From Limibacterium fermenti (GTDB lineage Bacteria; Bacteroidota; Bacteroidia; Bacteroidales; Dysgonomonadaceae), in contig NZ_CP159486.1 of assembly GCF_041902845.1 (NCBI RefSeq), forward strand, positions 186,001-250,000: 64,000 nt of DNA, written 5' to 3'. The position numbers were made by a program, and so were the translations under genes. This document shows positions 1 to 9,445 of the stretch, one piece after another (the first letter of the stretch is position 1; each line of letters opens with the position of its first letter). Below the pieces are notes generated by a model, which searched no databases, had not been told where the DNA came from, and was given only the letters and a program-made list of their open reading frames with translations.

Positions 1-2
1 AA

Positions 3-110
3 GAAAAGGCTAAAGTGGAAGCAGGTGTCATTAAAAGTGCGCGCGTGATTTTTACGCCGGGACTCAAAATCAAACAAATGCTCAAACTCGTGAAGTTCGA
101 AAAATTGTAA
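3..110 (+). CDS. HU-like DNA-binding protein, C-terminal end (partial)
   Basis: Only the last 35 codons are in the window; the frame is open from base 3 to TAA at 108-110. The tail (ARVIFTPG, then LKLVKFEKL) resembles the C-terminus of the Bacteroidetes HU-HIG type histone-like proteins, which end in an RPG-type loop followed by a lysine-rich KFEK tail. These proteins bend or coat DNA as nucleoid proteins. The match is by memory of the family pattern over a short stretch, so the assignment is moderate. A strong terminator follows at 167-207, consistent with a monocistronic unit. Confidence 0.55.
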   Translation, partial: EKAKVEAGVIKSARVIFTPGLKIKQMLKLVKFEKL

Positions 111-166
111 TGATCTTTTCCGAAAGCGATGCTTATCAAAAAAAGCAATAAGCATAAAAAGAAATC

Positions 167-207
167 CGATAGGCATCGCTTTGAAAAGTTTTGCCTATCG
201 CTTTTTT
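167..207 (+). terminator. Rho-independent terminator after the HU-like gene
   Basis: Nine-bp perfect stem (CGATAGGCA / TGCCTATCG) followed directly by C and a run of T. Confidence 0.8.
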
Positions 208-240
208 AAATCTTCGTTATAAAAATTAATTCACTCCAAT

Positions 241-1692
241 ATGCAATCACAGGAAAATACAACTCTCCCGCCATCCTCCTACCTTTCAACGCCTGCGGGC
301 AAATCGCGGTTTGCCGAACGCCATTCGGTAACACTGAAAATGGTAATCATTGGTATCCTTACCCTTTTATTGCTGATCCCGTTGGGGATGGTGGAAGGGC
401 TGATTCGTGAACGCCGGCAAACCGAATCGGGCGCCGTGACGGAGATCGCGTCCAAATGGGGCGCCGAGCAGGTGTTGGCTGGGCCTTGCCTGGCGATACC
501 TTATATCGAGGAGCGTTTGACGGATAAAAATCGCGAGCCGGTGCGAAAAACGCTGTTGTTGTTGCCCGACATTTTGAATGTGAAGGGTGAGGCGCAGGTA
601 GAGAAACGAAAGAGGGGTATTTATGAGGCTTCGGTTTACCGGGCAGATATCCTGTTATCGGGAACCTTTAATACTTCCGAACTGGATAAATCGGGCATCT
701 TTTCCGAAAGGCTTTTGTGGAACGAAGCGCGTGTGGTGCTGGGACTGTCCGATTTGAAAGGCATCGACGAACGGGTATCGATGGAAATAGGCGGTAAGAA
801 ACTCGATGCCGAATCGGGAATACCCGTCGAAAATCTTTCTGTTGGGGTTGTTCCGGGCAAGGATGGGTATGTTCCCGAGAGGGAGACCCCGGATTTATCG
901 CCGGATATTTCATCGGGAATATTCGCTTCGGGACTGAATGTCAAGCTCGATATGGTACAGGATACCGCCTCGGCAGGCGAGCCCATTACATTTTCTATCC
1001 CTTTATCTTTGAAGGGATCACAGGGCTGGTTCGTGATTCCGGCTGGTAAAACGACCACGGTGGAATTTGCTTCGGATTGGGGCACGCCTGCTTTCGGGGG
1101 CAGTTTCTTGCCGGAAACACGAGCGGTAACGGCCGACGGCTTTTCGGCAAAATGGAAAGTATTGGATTTGAATCGGAGTTTCGGGCAGGTAGTGGCGGCC
1201 GACAATGCCGTCTCCATCGGGCAAATGGCGTCTTCCGCTTTCGGGGTGAAGTTTGTTCGTCCCGTGGATCAGTATCGCCAGAACGTACGCAGTGTCAAAT
1301 ACGCCGTATTGCTGATTTTACTCACTTTCGCAGCGGTATTTTTCATCGAATTATGGCAGAAAAAGCCGGTGAACCCGTTTCAGTATTTGTTGGTAGGATT
1401 GGCGCTGGTGCTATTCTACGCCTTACTCCTTTCCATGTCGGAAGTGTGGGGGTTCAATTCGGCCTATCTGGTTGCCGCGTTGATGACGGCTGCGCTCGTC
1501 ACGATCCATGTATGGAGATTGCTTAAAAGCCGAAAATATGCTTTATGGATGGGGGGATTGCTGATTTTCCTGTATGGTTTTGTCTTTGTTTTATTGCAAA
1601 TGGAAAGTTACGCATTGCTTACCGGCAGTTTGGGTTTATTCGTCATTCTGGCTGCGATCATGTATTATTCGAAGAAAGTCAGGCTCGAGTGA
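241..1692 (+). CDS. creD: CreD-family inner-membrane protein
   Basis: 483 residues. One hydrophobic segment near residues 34-53, then a long periplasmic domain of about 290 residues, then a cluster of about five membrane helices from roughly residue 345 to the C-terminus. This one-plus-several helix layout, the ERRQTE-type stretch after the first helix and the length are those of CreD/CET, an inner-membrane protein under CreBC control in Enterobacteria and linked to envelope integrity. No creB or creC homologue is visible here. It starts at ATG 241 and stands alone between the HU terminator and the toxin-antitoxin promoter. The molecular activity of CreD is not established. Confidence 0.85.
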   Translation: MQSQENTTLPPSSYLSTPAGKSRFAERHSVTLKMVIIGILTLLLLIPLGMVEGLIRERRQTESGAVTEIASKWGAEQVLAGPCLAIPYIEERLTDKNREPVRKTLLLLPDILNVKGEAQVEKRKRGIYEASVYRADILLSGTFNTSELDKSGIFSERLLWNEARVVLGLSDLKGIDERVSMEIGGKKLDAESGIPVENLSVGVVPGKDGYVPERETPDLSPDISSGIFASGLNVKLDMVQDTASAGEPITFSIPLSLKGSQGWFVIPAGKTTTVEFASDWGTPAFGGSFLPETRAVTADGFSAKWKVLDLNRSFGQVVAADNAVSIGQMASSAFGVKFVRPVDQYRQNVRSVKYAVLLILLTFAAVFFIELWQKKPVNPFQYLLVGLALVLFYALLLSMSEVWGFNSAYLVAALMTAALVTIHVWRLLKSRKYALWMGGLLIFLYGFVFVLLQMESYALLTGSLGLFVILAAIMYYSKKVRLE

Positions 1693-1738
1693 TTGTAGGC
1701 GAATCTCGCGATGTATGGATTGTTTGAGGAATGTTTTA

Positions 1739-1746
1739 TATCTTTG
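1739..1746 (+). promoter_or_regulatory. -7 box (TATCTTTG) of the toxin-antitoxin pair
   Basis: Exact TAnnTTTG match 25 bp before the antitoxin ATG; it lies downstream of the creD stop, so the pair has its own promoter. A TTTG occurs at 1723 but the spacing is too short to be a good -33 box. Confidence 0.6.
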
Positions 1747-1770
1747 TGAGATAAAATCAACATAAATAAT

Positions 1771-2034
1771 ATGGATACGAAAACGACAAGTTCTAAAAAG
1801 GGAATACGGCGGAAAAATATCGATATTCCGGAAGATGCTTACCGGTTGCTTTCGGCCAAAGCAACGGAGCAGGGAACGAATTTGAAAAAATATATTGAGA
1901 AATTATTGATAGAAGAAGCCGAAGATATCGAGGATGCCGAACTCTACGCTCATCTCTGTAAGACCGAACCGGAGGGGCGAATAATGGCAAGCAAAGAGGA
2001 ACAGGTGGAGTTTGAAAAGTGGCTGGGCGTGTGA
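1771..2034 (+). CDS. putative antitoxin of a type II toxin-antitoxin pair
   Basis: 87 residues. Basic N-terminus (KKGIRRKNIDIPEDAYRLL) followed by helical sequence ending in KKYIEKLL looks like a ribbon-helix-helix DNA-binding fold, then an acidic C-terminal half (EEAEDIEDAE) that would bind the toxin. It ends 3 bp before the next gene, which is RelE/ParE-like, the usual order of antitoxin then toxin. By family analogy it would neutralise the toxin and autoregulate the promoter at 1739. The fold is inferred from pattern; the exact family is not recognised. Confidence 0.7.
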   Translation: MDTKTTSSKKGIRRKNIDIPEDAYRLLSAKATEQGTNLKKYIEKLLIEEAEDIEDAELYAHLCKTEPEGRIMASKEEQVEFEKWLGV

Positions 2035-2037
2035 AAA

Positions 2038-2346
2038 ATGAAAATCGAATTATCTCAATCTTTCATGAACGCGGTTAAGAGACTCTCTGGAAAATCGCTC
2101 GATTCAATACGGGAAATGTATGAAAATGTCGCAAAAGCGGAGAGTGTAGGAGGTATTGCAAACTGTAAAAAGCTGATAAATTTTAAGCATACTTATAGAA
2201 TTCGCATCGGTGACCTGAGAGTTTTTTTTATTCTTTACCTCGTTGCCGATGGGAATATCGTTCATTTTGAATATCTCAAGCATAGAGGCGAAGCTTACAA
2301 AAAAGGAATGTTGGAGAGGCTTCGCGATAAAGACCGCCAAAAATAA
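2038..2346 (+). CDS. RelE/ParE-superfamily toxin
   Basis: 102 residues, basic. The middle (KLINFKHTYRIRIGDLRVFF) and the following hydrophobic strand, then FEYLKHRGEAYKK, match the conserved beta-sheet core of RelE/ParE toxins, where the YRIRIGDLRV-type strand carries the functional arginines and the HRGEAYK tail is family-typical. Such toxins either cleave mRNA at the ribosome or poison gyrase; which one cannot be told here. It follows the antitoxin by 3 bp. The gene appears intact. Confidence 0.8.
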   Translation: MKIELSQSFMNAVKRLSGKSLDSIREMYENVAKAESVGGIANCKKLINFKHTYRIRIGDLRVFFILYLVADGNIVHFEYLKHRGEAYKKGMLERLRDKDRQK

Positions 2347-2365
2347 ATGCGGGCGGCGGAATTAT

Positions 2366-3586
2366 TTATTCCTCATAGGTTTGGTAGAGAAAATCATTGT
2401 AAGGGAATCGCGTGATATGGATTTCCTTTACTTTTTCGTAGAGAAGCTGTTTTAATTCTTCGATATTCGTTTTTTCTTTCGCCGAGATGAAAATACAATT
2501 TTCTTTCACGCGGCTCATCCAACTTTGTTGAAGTTCTTCGAGCGACACATTCTCCCGTTTTTTCGGAGTCAGGTCGTCTTCATCCTTAGCTACATGCGTA
2601 AAGGCATCTATTTTATTAAAGGCGAGAATAGTCGGTTTTTCCGTTTTATCGATTTCATATAACGTCTTTTCCACCACCTCGATTTGCTCCTCGAATGCCG
2701 GATGCGAGATGTCTACTACATGGACAAGGATGTCGGCTTCGCGCACCTCGTCGAGCGTCGATTTGAACGATTCGATCAGATTCGTCGGCAGTTTGCGGAT
2801 AAATCCCACCGTGTCGGTTAATAAAAAGGGCAGATTTTCGATGGTCACCTTCCGCACAGTCGTGTCAAGCGTGGCGAAAAGCTTGTTTTCGGCAAACACT
2901 TCCGATTTGCTCAGAAGCGTCATCAGCGTAGATTTGCCCACATTGGTATATCCCACCAGGGCGACACGCACCAGTTTGCCGCGATTTTTGCGTTGCACCG
3001 CCTTTTGCTTGTCGATTTGTTTGAGTTGTTCTTTCAGCCGGGAGATTTTATCGAGAATGATACGCCGGTCGGTTTCCAACTGCGTTTCCCCCGGACCGCG
3101 CATCACCACGCCGCCCCCGCCGCGTTGGCGTTCCAAGTGCGTCCACATCCGCGTGAGTCGCGGCAGCAAATATTGATATTGCGCCAATTCCACCTGCACT
3201 TTGGCATGAGCCGTTTGCGCACGCATGGCAAAGATGTCGAGAATAAGGCTTGTACGGTCGAGGATACGCAGTCCCAATTCTTTTTCGATATTGCGGATTT
3301 GTTTCGCCGAGAGTTCATCATCGAAGATGACCACCCCCGTTTCGTTTTCCTCATCCGCCACGTATTCTTTAATCTCCTGAAGTTTTCCGGTTCCTACGAA
3401 CGTGACGGAATTGGGCATTTCAAGCCTTTGAACGAATCGGGCTTGAGGAGTGAACCCGGCTGTTTCGGCCAGAAAAGCCAGTTCGTCGAGATATTCTTTT
3501 ACCTTTTCTTCGTTCTGTTCGGGAGTAATCAAGCCTACCAAAACGGCTTTTTCACTTTTTATATCTGTAAGGATAAGATCTTTCAT
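2366..3586 (-). CDS. hflX: GTPase HflX
   Basis: 406 residues. N-terminal HflX domain to about residue 160, the hallmark GPGETQLETDRR at 164-175, a helical linker, then a G domain with P-loop GYTNVGKST at 212-220, switch and DTVGF, and the NKID base-recognition motif. HflX binds the 50S subunit and splits or rescues stalled or heat-damaged ribosomes. It starts at ATG 3586 with a TATATTTG -7 box 22 bp upstream. It converges with the toxin gene, 19 bp apart. Confidence 0.95.
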   Translation of the reverse strand: MKDLILTDIKSEKAVLVGLITPEQNEEKVKEYLDELAFLAETAGFTPQARFVQRLEMPNSVTFVGTGKLQEIKEYVADEENETGVVIFDDELSAKQIRNIEKELGLRILDRTSLILDIFAMRAQTAHAKVQVELAQYQYLLPRLTRMWTHLERQRGGGGVVMRGPGETQLETDRRIILDKISRLKEQLKQIDKQKAVQRKNRGKLVRVALVGYTNVGKSTLMTLLSKSEVFAENKLFATLDTTVRKVTIENLPFLLTDTVGFIRKLPTNLIESFKSTLDEVREADILVHVVDISHPAFEEQIEVVEKTLYEIDKTEKPTILAFNKIDAFTHVAKDEDDLTPKKRENVSLEELQQSWMSRVKENCIFISAKEKTNIEELKQLLYEKVKEIHITRFPYNDFLYQTYEE

Positions 3587-3607
3587 TCTCTGCTAAAATT
3601 GTAATTC

Positions 3608-3615
3608 CAAATATA
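3608..3615 (-). promoter_or_regulatory. -7 box (TATATTTG) of hflX
   Basis: Exact TAnnTTTG on the minus strand, 22 bp upstream of the hflX ATG. Confidence 0.6.
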
Positions 3616-3939
3616 GGATGTATGACGATTTGAGTTTGTTCCGAAAAAGTCATGGTTCCCGATTGAGATTTTACCCGTAGGCTGCGCCTCGTTTTGCCTG
3701 CGGTTATGAACATGTCCGCTCGTTTGGGTGACATCTTTCAGAATAGACTCCTATTTGAAAAATAAAATATAAAGATACGTTATAATCAGGAGTGTACCAA
3801 ATATGCCGGTAAAGAATTCAGTGTATTTTCTCCGATTTGTTTCTCATTCCTCTTTATAAATTTGTCATTTTGCGATACAGAATAAATAAAATCTGATTAC
3901 CTTTGCTTTGTCTTTCGGGACAAACTTTTTATAATAGTG

Positions 3940-4105
3940 TTTAAGGAAGTGCCTTATACTCGTTGAAATCGCCAATCTCAAGAAGGTATATACAAGGCAT
4001 AGTCGACAATCCATAAAGTGGGTTGCTTTGTCTATGCGTATATACGGGTGTTTGGCGATACCTGACGAGTATGTAAGACGGCAACCCGCTTCTTTTTTTA
4101 TAAAC
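3940..4105. repeat. long imperfect foldback upstream of the susC-like gene
   Basis: The 779-bp gap 3587-4365 has no convincing gene. In it several short arms pair in nested order around a 29-nt loop: ACTCGT/ACGAGT, ATCGCCAA/TTGGCGAT, GTATATAC/GTATATAC and GCATAG/CTATGC (innermost arms 3986-4002 and 4032-4045). The whole is about 165 bp. It may be a MITE-like relic or a leader structure of the downstream SusC/SusD operon. No target-site duplication was identified. Confidence 0.55.
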
Positions 4106-4365
4106 CTCTTCTCTGGCTGCCGGAAGAAACAAATTGTCAAAATCGCTAAAATGAAAAAGTATGTATTTTTTATTGTTGTTCCTTTAACCGGAACAGAATC
4201 AAATTCGCGGATTATAGACAAATCTATTCCCGGAATTTGCAGAAACCCATTTATTCCCATGAGAAAAGGAAAAGTAATTTTTTCTTCATTTTTTCTTCAT
4301 GAGTCCGTAACATTTTTCATCTTTCTTTGCGCTTGTATTTCAATAATTGGTTGTTTTATTAAATT

Positions 4366-7300
4366 ATGAGAGGAAAACGAATGAAATCAAAATTTTTTAG
4401 ATGCATGTATTTGATCATAACCTGTTCCTTATGCAGCCTTATGGTCTATTCGCAAAGTGACATATTAAGAGGAAAAGTCACGGACAGTAGTAATAATCCT
4501 CTTATAGGAGTGAATATAATGGAAAAAGGAACCTCTAACGGAACGGTTACGGATGCGGAAGGATACTTTTCTTTGAGTGTTCCTGCTGAAGCGACGTTGG
4601 TTGTTTCTTACATCGGATATGCAACCCGCGAAATTCCCCGGGACGGTCGGAATACCCTCGAAATCGTGCTGCAGGAAGATACGAAACTATTGAATGAAGT
4701 CGTAGTGGTGGGATACGGAACGCAGCGTAAGGCCAATCTTACCGGTGCGGTAGACCAGGTGACGAGCGAAGTATTCGAAAACCGTTCGGTATCGAATGTA
4801 ACGCAAGCTTTGCAAGGGGCTATTCCGAACCTTAATTTGTCTTTAACCGATGGAAAACCCACCCGTTCCGCCGGATATAATGTCCGGGGAACTACTTCCA
4901 TAGGGCAAGGCGGTGATGCGTTGGTGTTAATAGACGGAGTGGAAGGGGATCCGGCCTTGTTGAATCCGAACGATATCGAAAGTGTTTCGGTTCTCAAAGA
5001 TGCTGCTTCCGCCTCCATATACGGTGCGCGGGGAACCTTCGGGGTTATCCTCATCACGACAAAGAGGCCGCAGGAAGGGCGCACATCCGTTACTTATTCC
5101 GGAAACTTCTCATTGAAAAATCCTATCAATGTGCCGGATATAGTGTCAGACGGCTATACGTATGCCGAACGGTTTTTTGAAGCGTATAATGCATGGAATA
5201 ATTATTCGGCCATTCCTAAAAATATCAATAAGTCGCAATCTTTTACTTCTGCATGGCTGGAAGAATTTAAAAAACGCAAGGAGCAGGGTCTTACGGAGGA
5301 GGTAACCGTAGATGAAAACGGAAACTATGTGTATTTCGGGAATCAGAATTATTACGATGAACTGTATAAGAACAACACGTTTGCGCAAGATCATAATCTG
5401 TCCCTTACAGGAAGCGCCGATAAATTGGACTATTATCTATCCGGCCGCTTCTACGGGTACGACGGTTTATTCAGATATAACACGGATAAGTATAAAATGT
5501 ATAATCTGAGGGCGAAAGGGTCGTTAAAAGTATTCGATTGGCTTACGATCGATAATAATACCGATTTTTCCAATATGAACTATCATAATCCTATCAATGT
5601 GGGAGAGGGTGGCTCCATCTGGCGGAATATTTCCGATGAAGGCCATCCCAGCGCTCCGATTTTTAATCCGGACGGAAGCCTTACGATGTCTGCCGCGTAT
5701 ACGGTAGGGGATTTCTTTTATGGCAAAAACGGCGTCGATACCGATGTCAAAGTGTTGAAAAACACCACCGGATTCACGGCTTCATTTTTGCAAAATCAAT
5801 TACGGGTGAAAGGTGATTTTACCTTTCGCGATACCGACGACAAGGCTTCCCAACGCCGCGTACCGGTTCCTTACAGTAAGAAAAAAGGAGAAACGATATG
5901 GCTTAGTTCTCAATATAATGACCTGAAAGAAACGATAAAAGAGACCAATTACCTGGCCGGGAATATCTATTCGGAATATGAAAATACGTTCGCCCAAGAC
6001 CACTATTTCAAAGGGATGGCCGGCTGGAACTACGAACAGTCTACTTATAAATCGACGAATGTAGAAAGAAACGGTTTGCTTACACCCGATTCGGAAAATA
6101 TCAATCTGGCATTGGGAGATGCCATTTCCACATCGGGAGGTTTTAATCGTTGGAGAGTTTCGGGAGGTTTTTATCGGTTCAACTATGCTTTTCAGGATCG
6201 CTATCTGTTGGAGTTGAACGGCCGGTATGATGGCTCTTCCAAATTCCCTGCCGATCAGCAATGGGCTTTTTTCCCTTCCATATCGGGGGGCTGGCGGATT
6301 ACCCAAGAGCCTTTTTGGAAAGAAAACGATGTGCTTAACGATATAAAGGTAAGGGCTTCTTACGGATCGCTCGGAAACGGGAATATCAATCCGTATAGTT
6401 TTATGGAACTACTGGCTATCAAAACTTCCGGCAGAGTGATTAACGGCGTGAAGAATAAATATACCGAAGCGCCGGAAGTATTACCCGACGAACTTACTTG
6501 GGAGACTGCTACCACTACCGATTTCGGACTTGATTTTGGAATGTTTCGTAACAGGCTCCGCTTTACGGGAGATTATTATATCCGTAAAACAACCAATATG
6601 TATACTGTCGGGGCTACCCTTCCTGATATTTTCGGAGCGAAGTCTCCTAAAGGAAACTATGCCGATATGACTACACGGGGATGGGAATTGTCTCTGTCAT
6701 GGCGCGACCGGTTTAATTTGGCCGAAAAGCCTTTTCAATATGAGGTGAGGGCCACTTTGGCCGATTATATTTCGACTATCGACAAGTATAATAATGAGAC
6801 AAAGAGTTTGAATGATTATAATGCCGGCCGCCGGGTAGGTGAAATATGGGGATATGTAACGGAAGGCCTTTTTCAATCCCAGGCCGATATCGACACCCAT
6901 GCCAAGCAGGAACTGATTAATTCTTCTTCCAAAGGAATCGAATATCCGGGAGATATAAAATTTAAAGACTTGAATGATGACGATGTCATCGACTACGGAA
7001 TGAATACGTTAGATGATCACGGGGATAAAAAAGTTATCGGAAATAAACTTCCCCGCTATACGTTCAGCTTGAATTTAGGCGCCGATTGGAATAACTTTTT
7101 CTTTTCAGCCTTTTTCCATGGCGTCGGGCGTCAACACTGGTATCCGAGTTCCGAAAGTATTTTCTGGGGACAATATAACCGTCCTTATAATATGCTTCCC
7201 TCTTGGCATCTCGAGAATTATTGGACGGAGCAAAATACGGGAGCTTACTTGCCTCGTTATGCCGGATACAATTCGTCCATACGCACGGCGCAGACCCGCT

Positions 7301-7575
7301 ATCTGCAAAATGTAGCGTATGTACGCCTTAAGAATCTGCAATTCGGATATAATCTGCCTTCGAGCGTAGTCTCACCGTTGAATATTCAGCAAGCCAGAAT
7401 CTATTTCTCCGGTGAAAATGTGTGGAGCTGGTCGCCGCTTTATAAGCATACCCGCGACTTGGATGTGGCAAATATCGATGGGTCTGATCGTGATTTGACA
7501 AATGGTGGAAGCGGCGACGGGAATAATTATCCGCTTATGAAAAGTTTTAGTTTTGGTGTATCTCTTACCTTTTAA
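4366..7575 (+). CDS. SusC/RagA-family TonB-linked outer-membrane transporter
   Basis: 1069 residues. Signal peptide (hydrophobic LIITCSLCSLMVYSQ), a carboxypeptidase-regulatory-like domain (GKVTDSSNNPLIGVNI onward), the TonB-box/plug hallmark NEVVVVGYGTQRKANLTGAV near residue 110, a plug domain, then a long beta-barrel ending in the aromatic FGVSLTF. It imports a ligand captured with its SusD partner 13 bp downstream, powered by TonB-ExbBD. The start may be ATG 4366 or ATG 4381 (MKSKFF); the second leaves a shorter signal peptide. No ECF sigma/anti-sigma or hybrid two-component gene adjoins. The substrate is unknown; no glycoside hydrolase is nearby. Confidence 0.95.
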   Translation: MRGKRMKSKFFRCMYLIITCSLCSLMVYSQSDILRGKVTDSSNNPLIGVNIMEKGTSNGTVTDAEGYFSLSVPAEATLVVSYIGYATREIPRDGRNTLEIVLQEDTKLLNEVVVVGYGTQRKANLTGAVDQVTSEVFENRSVSNVTQALQGAIPNLNLSLTDGKPTRSAGYNVRGTTSIGQGGDALVLIDGVEGDPALLNPNDIESVSVLKDAASASIYGARGTFGVILITTKRPQEGRTSVTYSGNFSLKNPINVPDIVSDGYTYAERFFEAYNAWNNYSAIPKNINKSQSFTSAWLEEFKKRKEQGLTEEVTVDENGNYVYFGNQNYYDELYKNNTFAQDHNLSLTGSADKLDYYLSGRFYGYDGLFRYNTDKYKMYNLRAKGSLKVFDWLTIDNNTDFSNMNYHNPINVGEGGSIWRNISDEGHPSAPIFNPDGSLTMSAAYTVGDFFYGKNGVDTDVKVLKNTTGFTASFLQNQLRVKGDFTFRDTDDKASQRRVPVPYSKKKGETIWLSSQYNDLKETIKETNYLAGNIYSEYENTFAQDHYFKGMAGWNYEQSTYKSTNVERNGLLTPDSENINLALGDAISTSGGFNRWRVSGGFYRFNYAFQDRYLLELNGRYDGSSKFPADQQWAFFPSISGGWRITQEPFWKENDVLNDIKVRASYGSLGNGNINPYSFMELLAIKTSGRVINGVKNKYTEAPEVLPDELTWETATTTDFGLDFGMFRNRLRFTGDYYIRKTTNMYTVGATLPDIFGAKSPKGNYADMTTRGWELSLSWRDRFNLAEKPFQYEVRATLADYISTIDKYNNETKSLNDYNAGRRVGEIWGYVTEGLFQSQADIDTHAKQELINSSSKGIEYPGDIKFKDLNDDDVIDYGMNTLDDHGDKKVIGNKLPRYTFSLNLGADWNNFFFSAFFHGVGRQHWYPSSESIFWGQYNRPYNMLPSWHLENYWTEQNTGAYLPRYAGYNSSIRTAQTRYLQNVAYVRLKNLQFGYNLPSSVVSPLNIQQARIYFSGENVWSWSPLYKHTRDLDVANIDGSDRDLTNGGSGDGNNYPLMKSFSFGVSLTF

Positions 7576-7588
7576 TTAGCAAAATCGT

Positions 7589-9361
7589 ATGAAAAAGTAT
7601 TATTTATATGTAGTTGTTTTATATACGACGTTTCTTTTTTCCTGCTCTCTTAATGAAGAGCCGCAAGCTTCCGCTTCGAAAGACGTTGTTTTTGGTTCCG
7701 AAAACGGGTTGGAACTGTATTCTTATTCATTCTATAATATATTGCCCGACGCAGGCGCTTTTCATCGGGGAGATGCCATGAGCGACTACGGCGCGGTATT
7801 CAACTTCGATGATTTCCTGAAAGAGGGAGGCTATACTCCTGAAAAAAGTTCAGGATGGGAATGGGAAGATTGGAAAGAACTGAGGAATATCAATTATTTT
7901 CTGGAAAACAATCAAAAGGGAGAAGTTCCCGAAGATGTTCGAAATCATTATAACGGATTGGCACGCTTGTTTAGAGCCTATTTTTATTATCAGAAAGTAG
8001 TCCGTTTTGGCGATGTGCCTTGGATTGATGAGCCGATGAGTATCGATGATGAGAGATTATATGCTCCGCGCGATTCGAGGACGTTGGTGATGGAACAGGT
8101 GTTGGAGGATCTTAATTTTGCCTGTTCGAACATTCAAACAACGGCGACCGACGGATCGGTCGTCACGAAATGGGTTGCCTATGCGTTGAAGTCGAGGATA
8201 TGCTTATTCGAAGGTACTTTCCGGAAATATCATACCGAACTCGGATTGCCGGAAACAGCGAATGATTGGCTGAAAGAAGCGGCTTCGGCGGCCGAAACAG
8301 TCATGACGGAATCGGGTTATTCTATTTACACCGGAAATGGGGGAGATCTTTCTTACCGTGCTCTTTTCACAAGCGATGAACCGGTGAATGAGGAAGTTTT
8401 GATGGCCGATATCAGCAGCAAAAACCTGGCAGTCCTGAATGATGCCAATTGGTATTGGACTTCCGGCACCTACGGGCCTCGGCTAAGTTTGATTCGCACG
8501 TTTGTCAATACTTTCCTGACGTTGGACGGGACACCTTTTACCGATGTGCCCGGTTATGAAACGATGTCATTTTATGAGGAATGTCAGAATCGAGATAAAC
8601 GCTTGTCTCAAATCATCAGGACTCCCGGTTATAAGAGAGATGGGAAGCCCGCTCCTCCTAATTTTAACGGATATACCTACACGGGGTATCATCCGATTAA
8701 ATTTTCGTTGGATCCTACCAGTTACGACGACGGAAAACTGAACACAAACGCGATGCCTCTTTTCAGGTTTGCCGAAGTGTTGCTCAATTATGCCGAAGCC
8801 AAAGCCGAATTGGGAACGCTTACCGATACGGATTGGGCGAATACCATCGGCAAATTAAGAGCCCGCGCCGGAATCACAGGGGGATTGACCACTAAACCGG
8901 ATAAAATAGACTCGTATTTTCAACAAAGCTATTTTCCTTCCGTAACGGATCCGGTCATTTTAGAGATTCGCCGGGAAAGATCCATTGAACTGGCGTTGGA
9001 AGGATTCCGCTTTACCGATATAAAAAGATGGAAAAGAGGTGAATTGATGACGATGCGTTGGACCGGCATCTATGTCCCGGCTTTAAATACGCAGATTGAT
9101 TTGGATAAAGACGGTACTACGGATGTGCTTTTCTATCAAGGTGAAAAGCCTTCGGGATTGCCTGCTTCCTGTACTCCCGTCAATGTAGGTGCCGGTAGCC
9201 AACAAGGTCTCACGAATGGAACTTCCGGACATTTGACCTGGTCGGATAACGATCCCCGGAAATGGTATGAAGACGGACGTCAATATTATTATCCTATTCC
9301 CGCATCCGCGTTGCAAAAAAATGATAAACTCGGACAAAATCCTTATTGGAGCAAAAAATAA
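7589..9361 (+). CDS. SusD/RagB-family surface lipoprotein
   Basis: 590 residues. Lipoprotein signal with the lipobox cysteine in LFSCSLNEE near residue 20. The helical TPR-type N-terminal half includes ARLFRAYFYYQKVVRFGDVPW, the usual RagB/SusD signature; the C-terminal half has MPLFRFAEVLLNYAEAKAELG and IRRERSIELALEGFRFTDIKRW, also typical. It forms the lid over the SusC-like barrel and binds ligand at the cell surface. It lies 13 bp after susC and is closed by a terminator at 9370-9402. Confidence 0.95.
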   Translation: MKKYYLYVVVLYTTFLFSCSLNEEPQASASKDVVFGSENGLELYSYSFYNILPDAGAFHRGDAMSDYGAVFNFDDFLKEGGYTPEKSSGWEWEDWKELRNINYFLENNQKGEVPEDVRNHYNGLARLFRAYFYYQKVVRFGDVPWIDEPMSIDDERLYAPRDSRTLVMEQVLEDLNFACSNIQTTATDGSVVTKWVAYALKSRICLFEGTFRKYHTELGLPETANDWLKEAASAAETVMTESGYSIYTGNGGDLSYRALFTSDEPVNEEVLMADISSKNLAVLNDANWYWTSGTYGPRLSLIRTFVNTFLTLDGTPFTDVPGYETMSFYEECQNRDKRLSQIIRTPGYKRDGKPAPPNFNGYTYTGYHPIKFSLDPTSYDDGKLNTNAMPLFRFAEVLLNYAEAKAELGTLTDTDWANTIGKLRARAGITGGLTTKPDKIDSYFQQSYFPSVTDPVILEIRRERSIELALEGFRFTDIKRWKRGELMTMRWTGIYVPALNTQIDLDKDGTTDVLFYQGEKPSGLPASCTPVNVGAGSQQGLTNGTSGHLTWSDNDPRKWYEDGRQYYYPIPASALQKNDKLGQNPYWSKK

Positions 9362-9369
9362 CAGGGTCA

Positions 9370-9402
9370 GGGCTGAAATATTTTTCGGCCCTTTCTTTTT
9401 CC
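9370..9402 (+). terminator. terminator after susD-like gene
   Basis: AGGGCTGAAA / TTTCGGCCCT stem with a 4-nt loop, followed by a T-rich tract. Confidence 0.8.
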
Positions 9403-9414
9403 AAAAAAAACTGG

Positions 9415-9422
9415 TATATTTG
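9415..9422 (+). promoter_or_regulatory. -7 box (TATATTTG) before the first EEP-family gene
   Basis: TAnnTTTG match 23 bp before the ATG. With the susD terminator just upstream it suggests that the two hydrolase genes can be transcribed apart from susCD. Confidence 0.6.
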
Positions 9423-9445
9423 AACCTCTAAATACACTTACGGAA

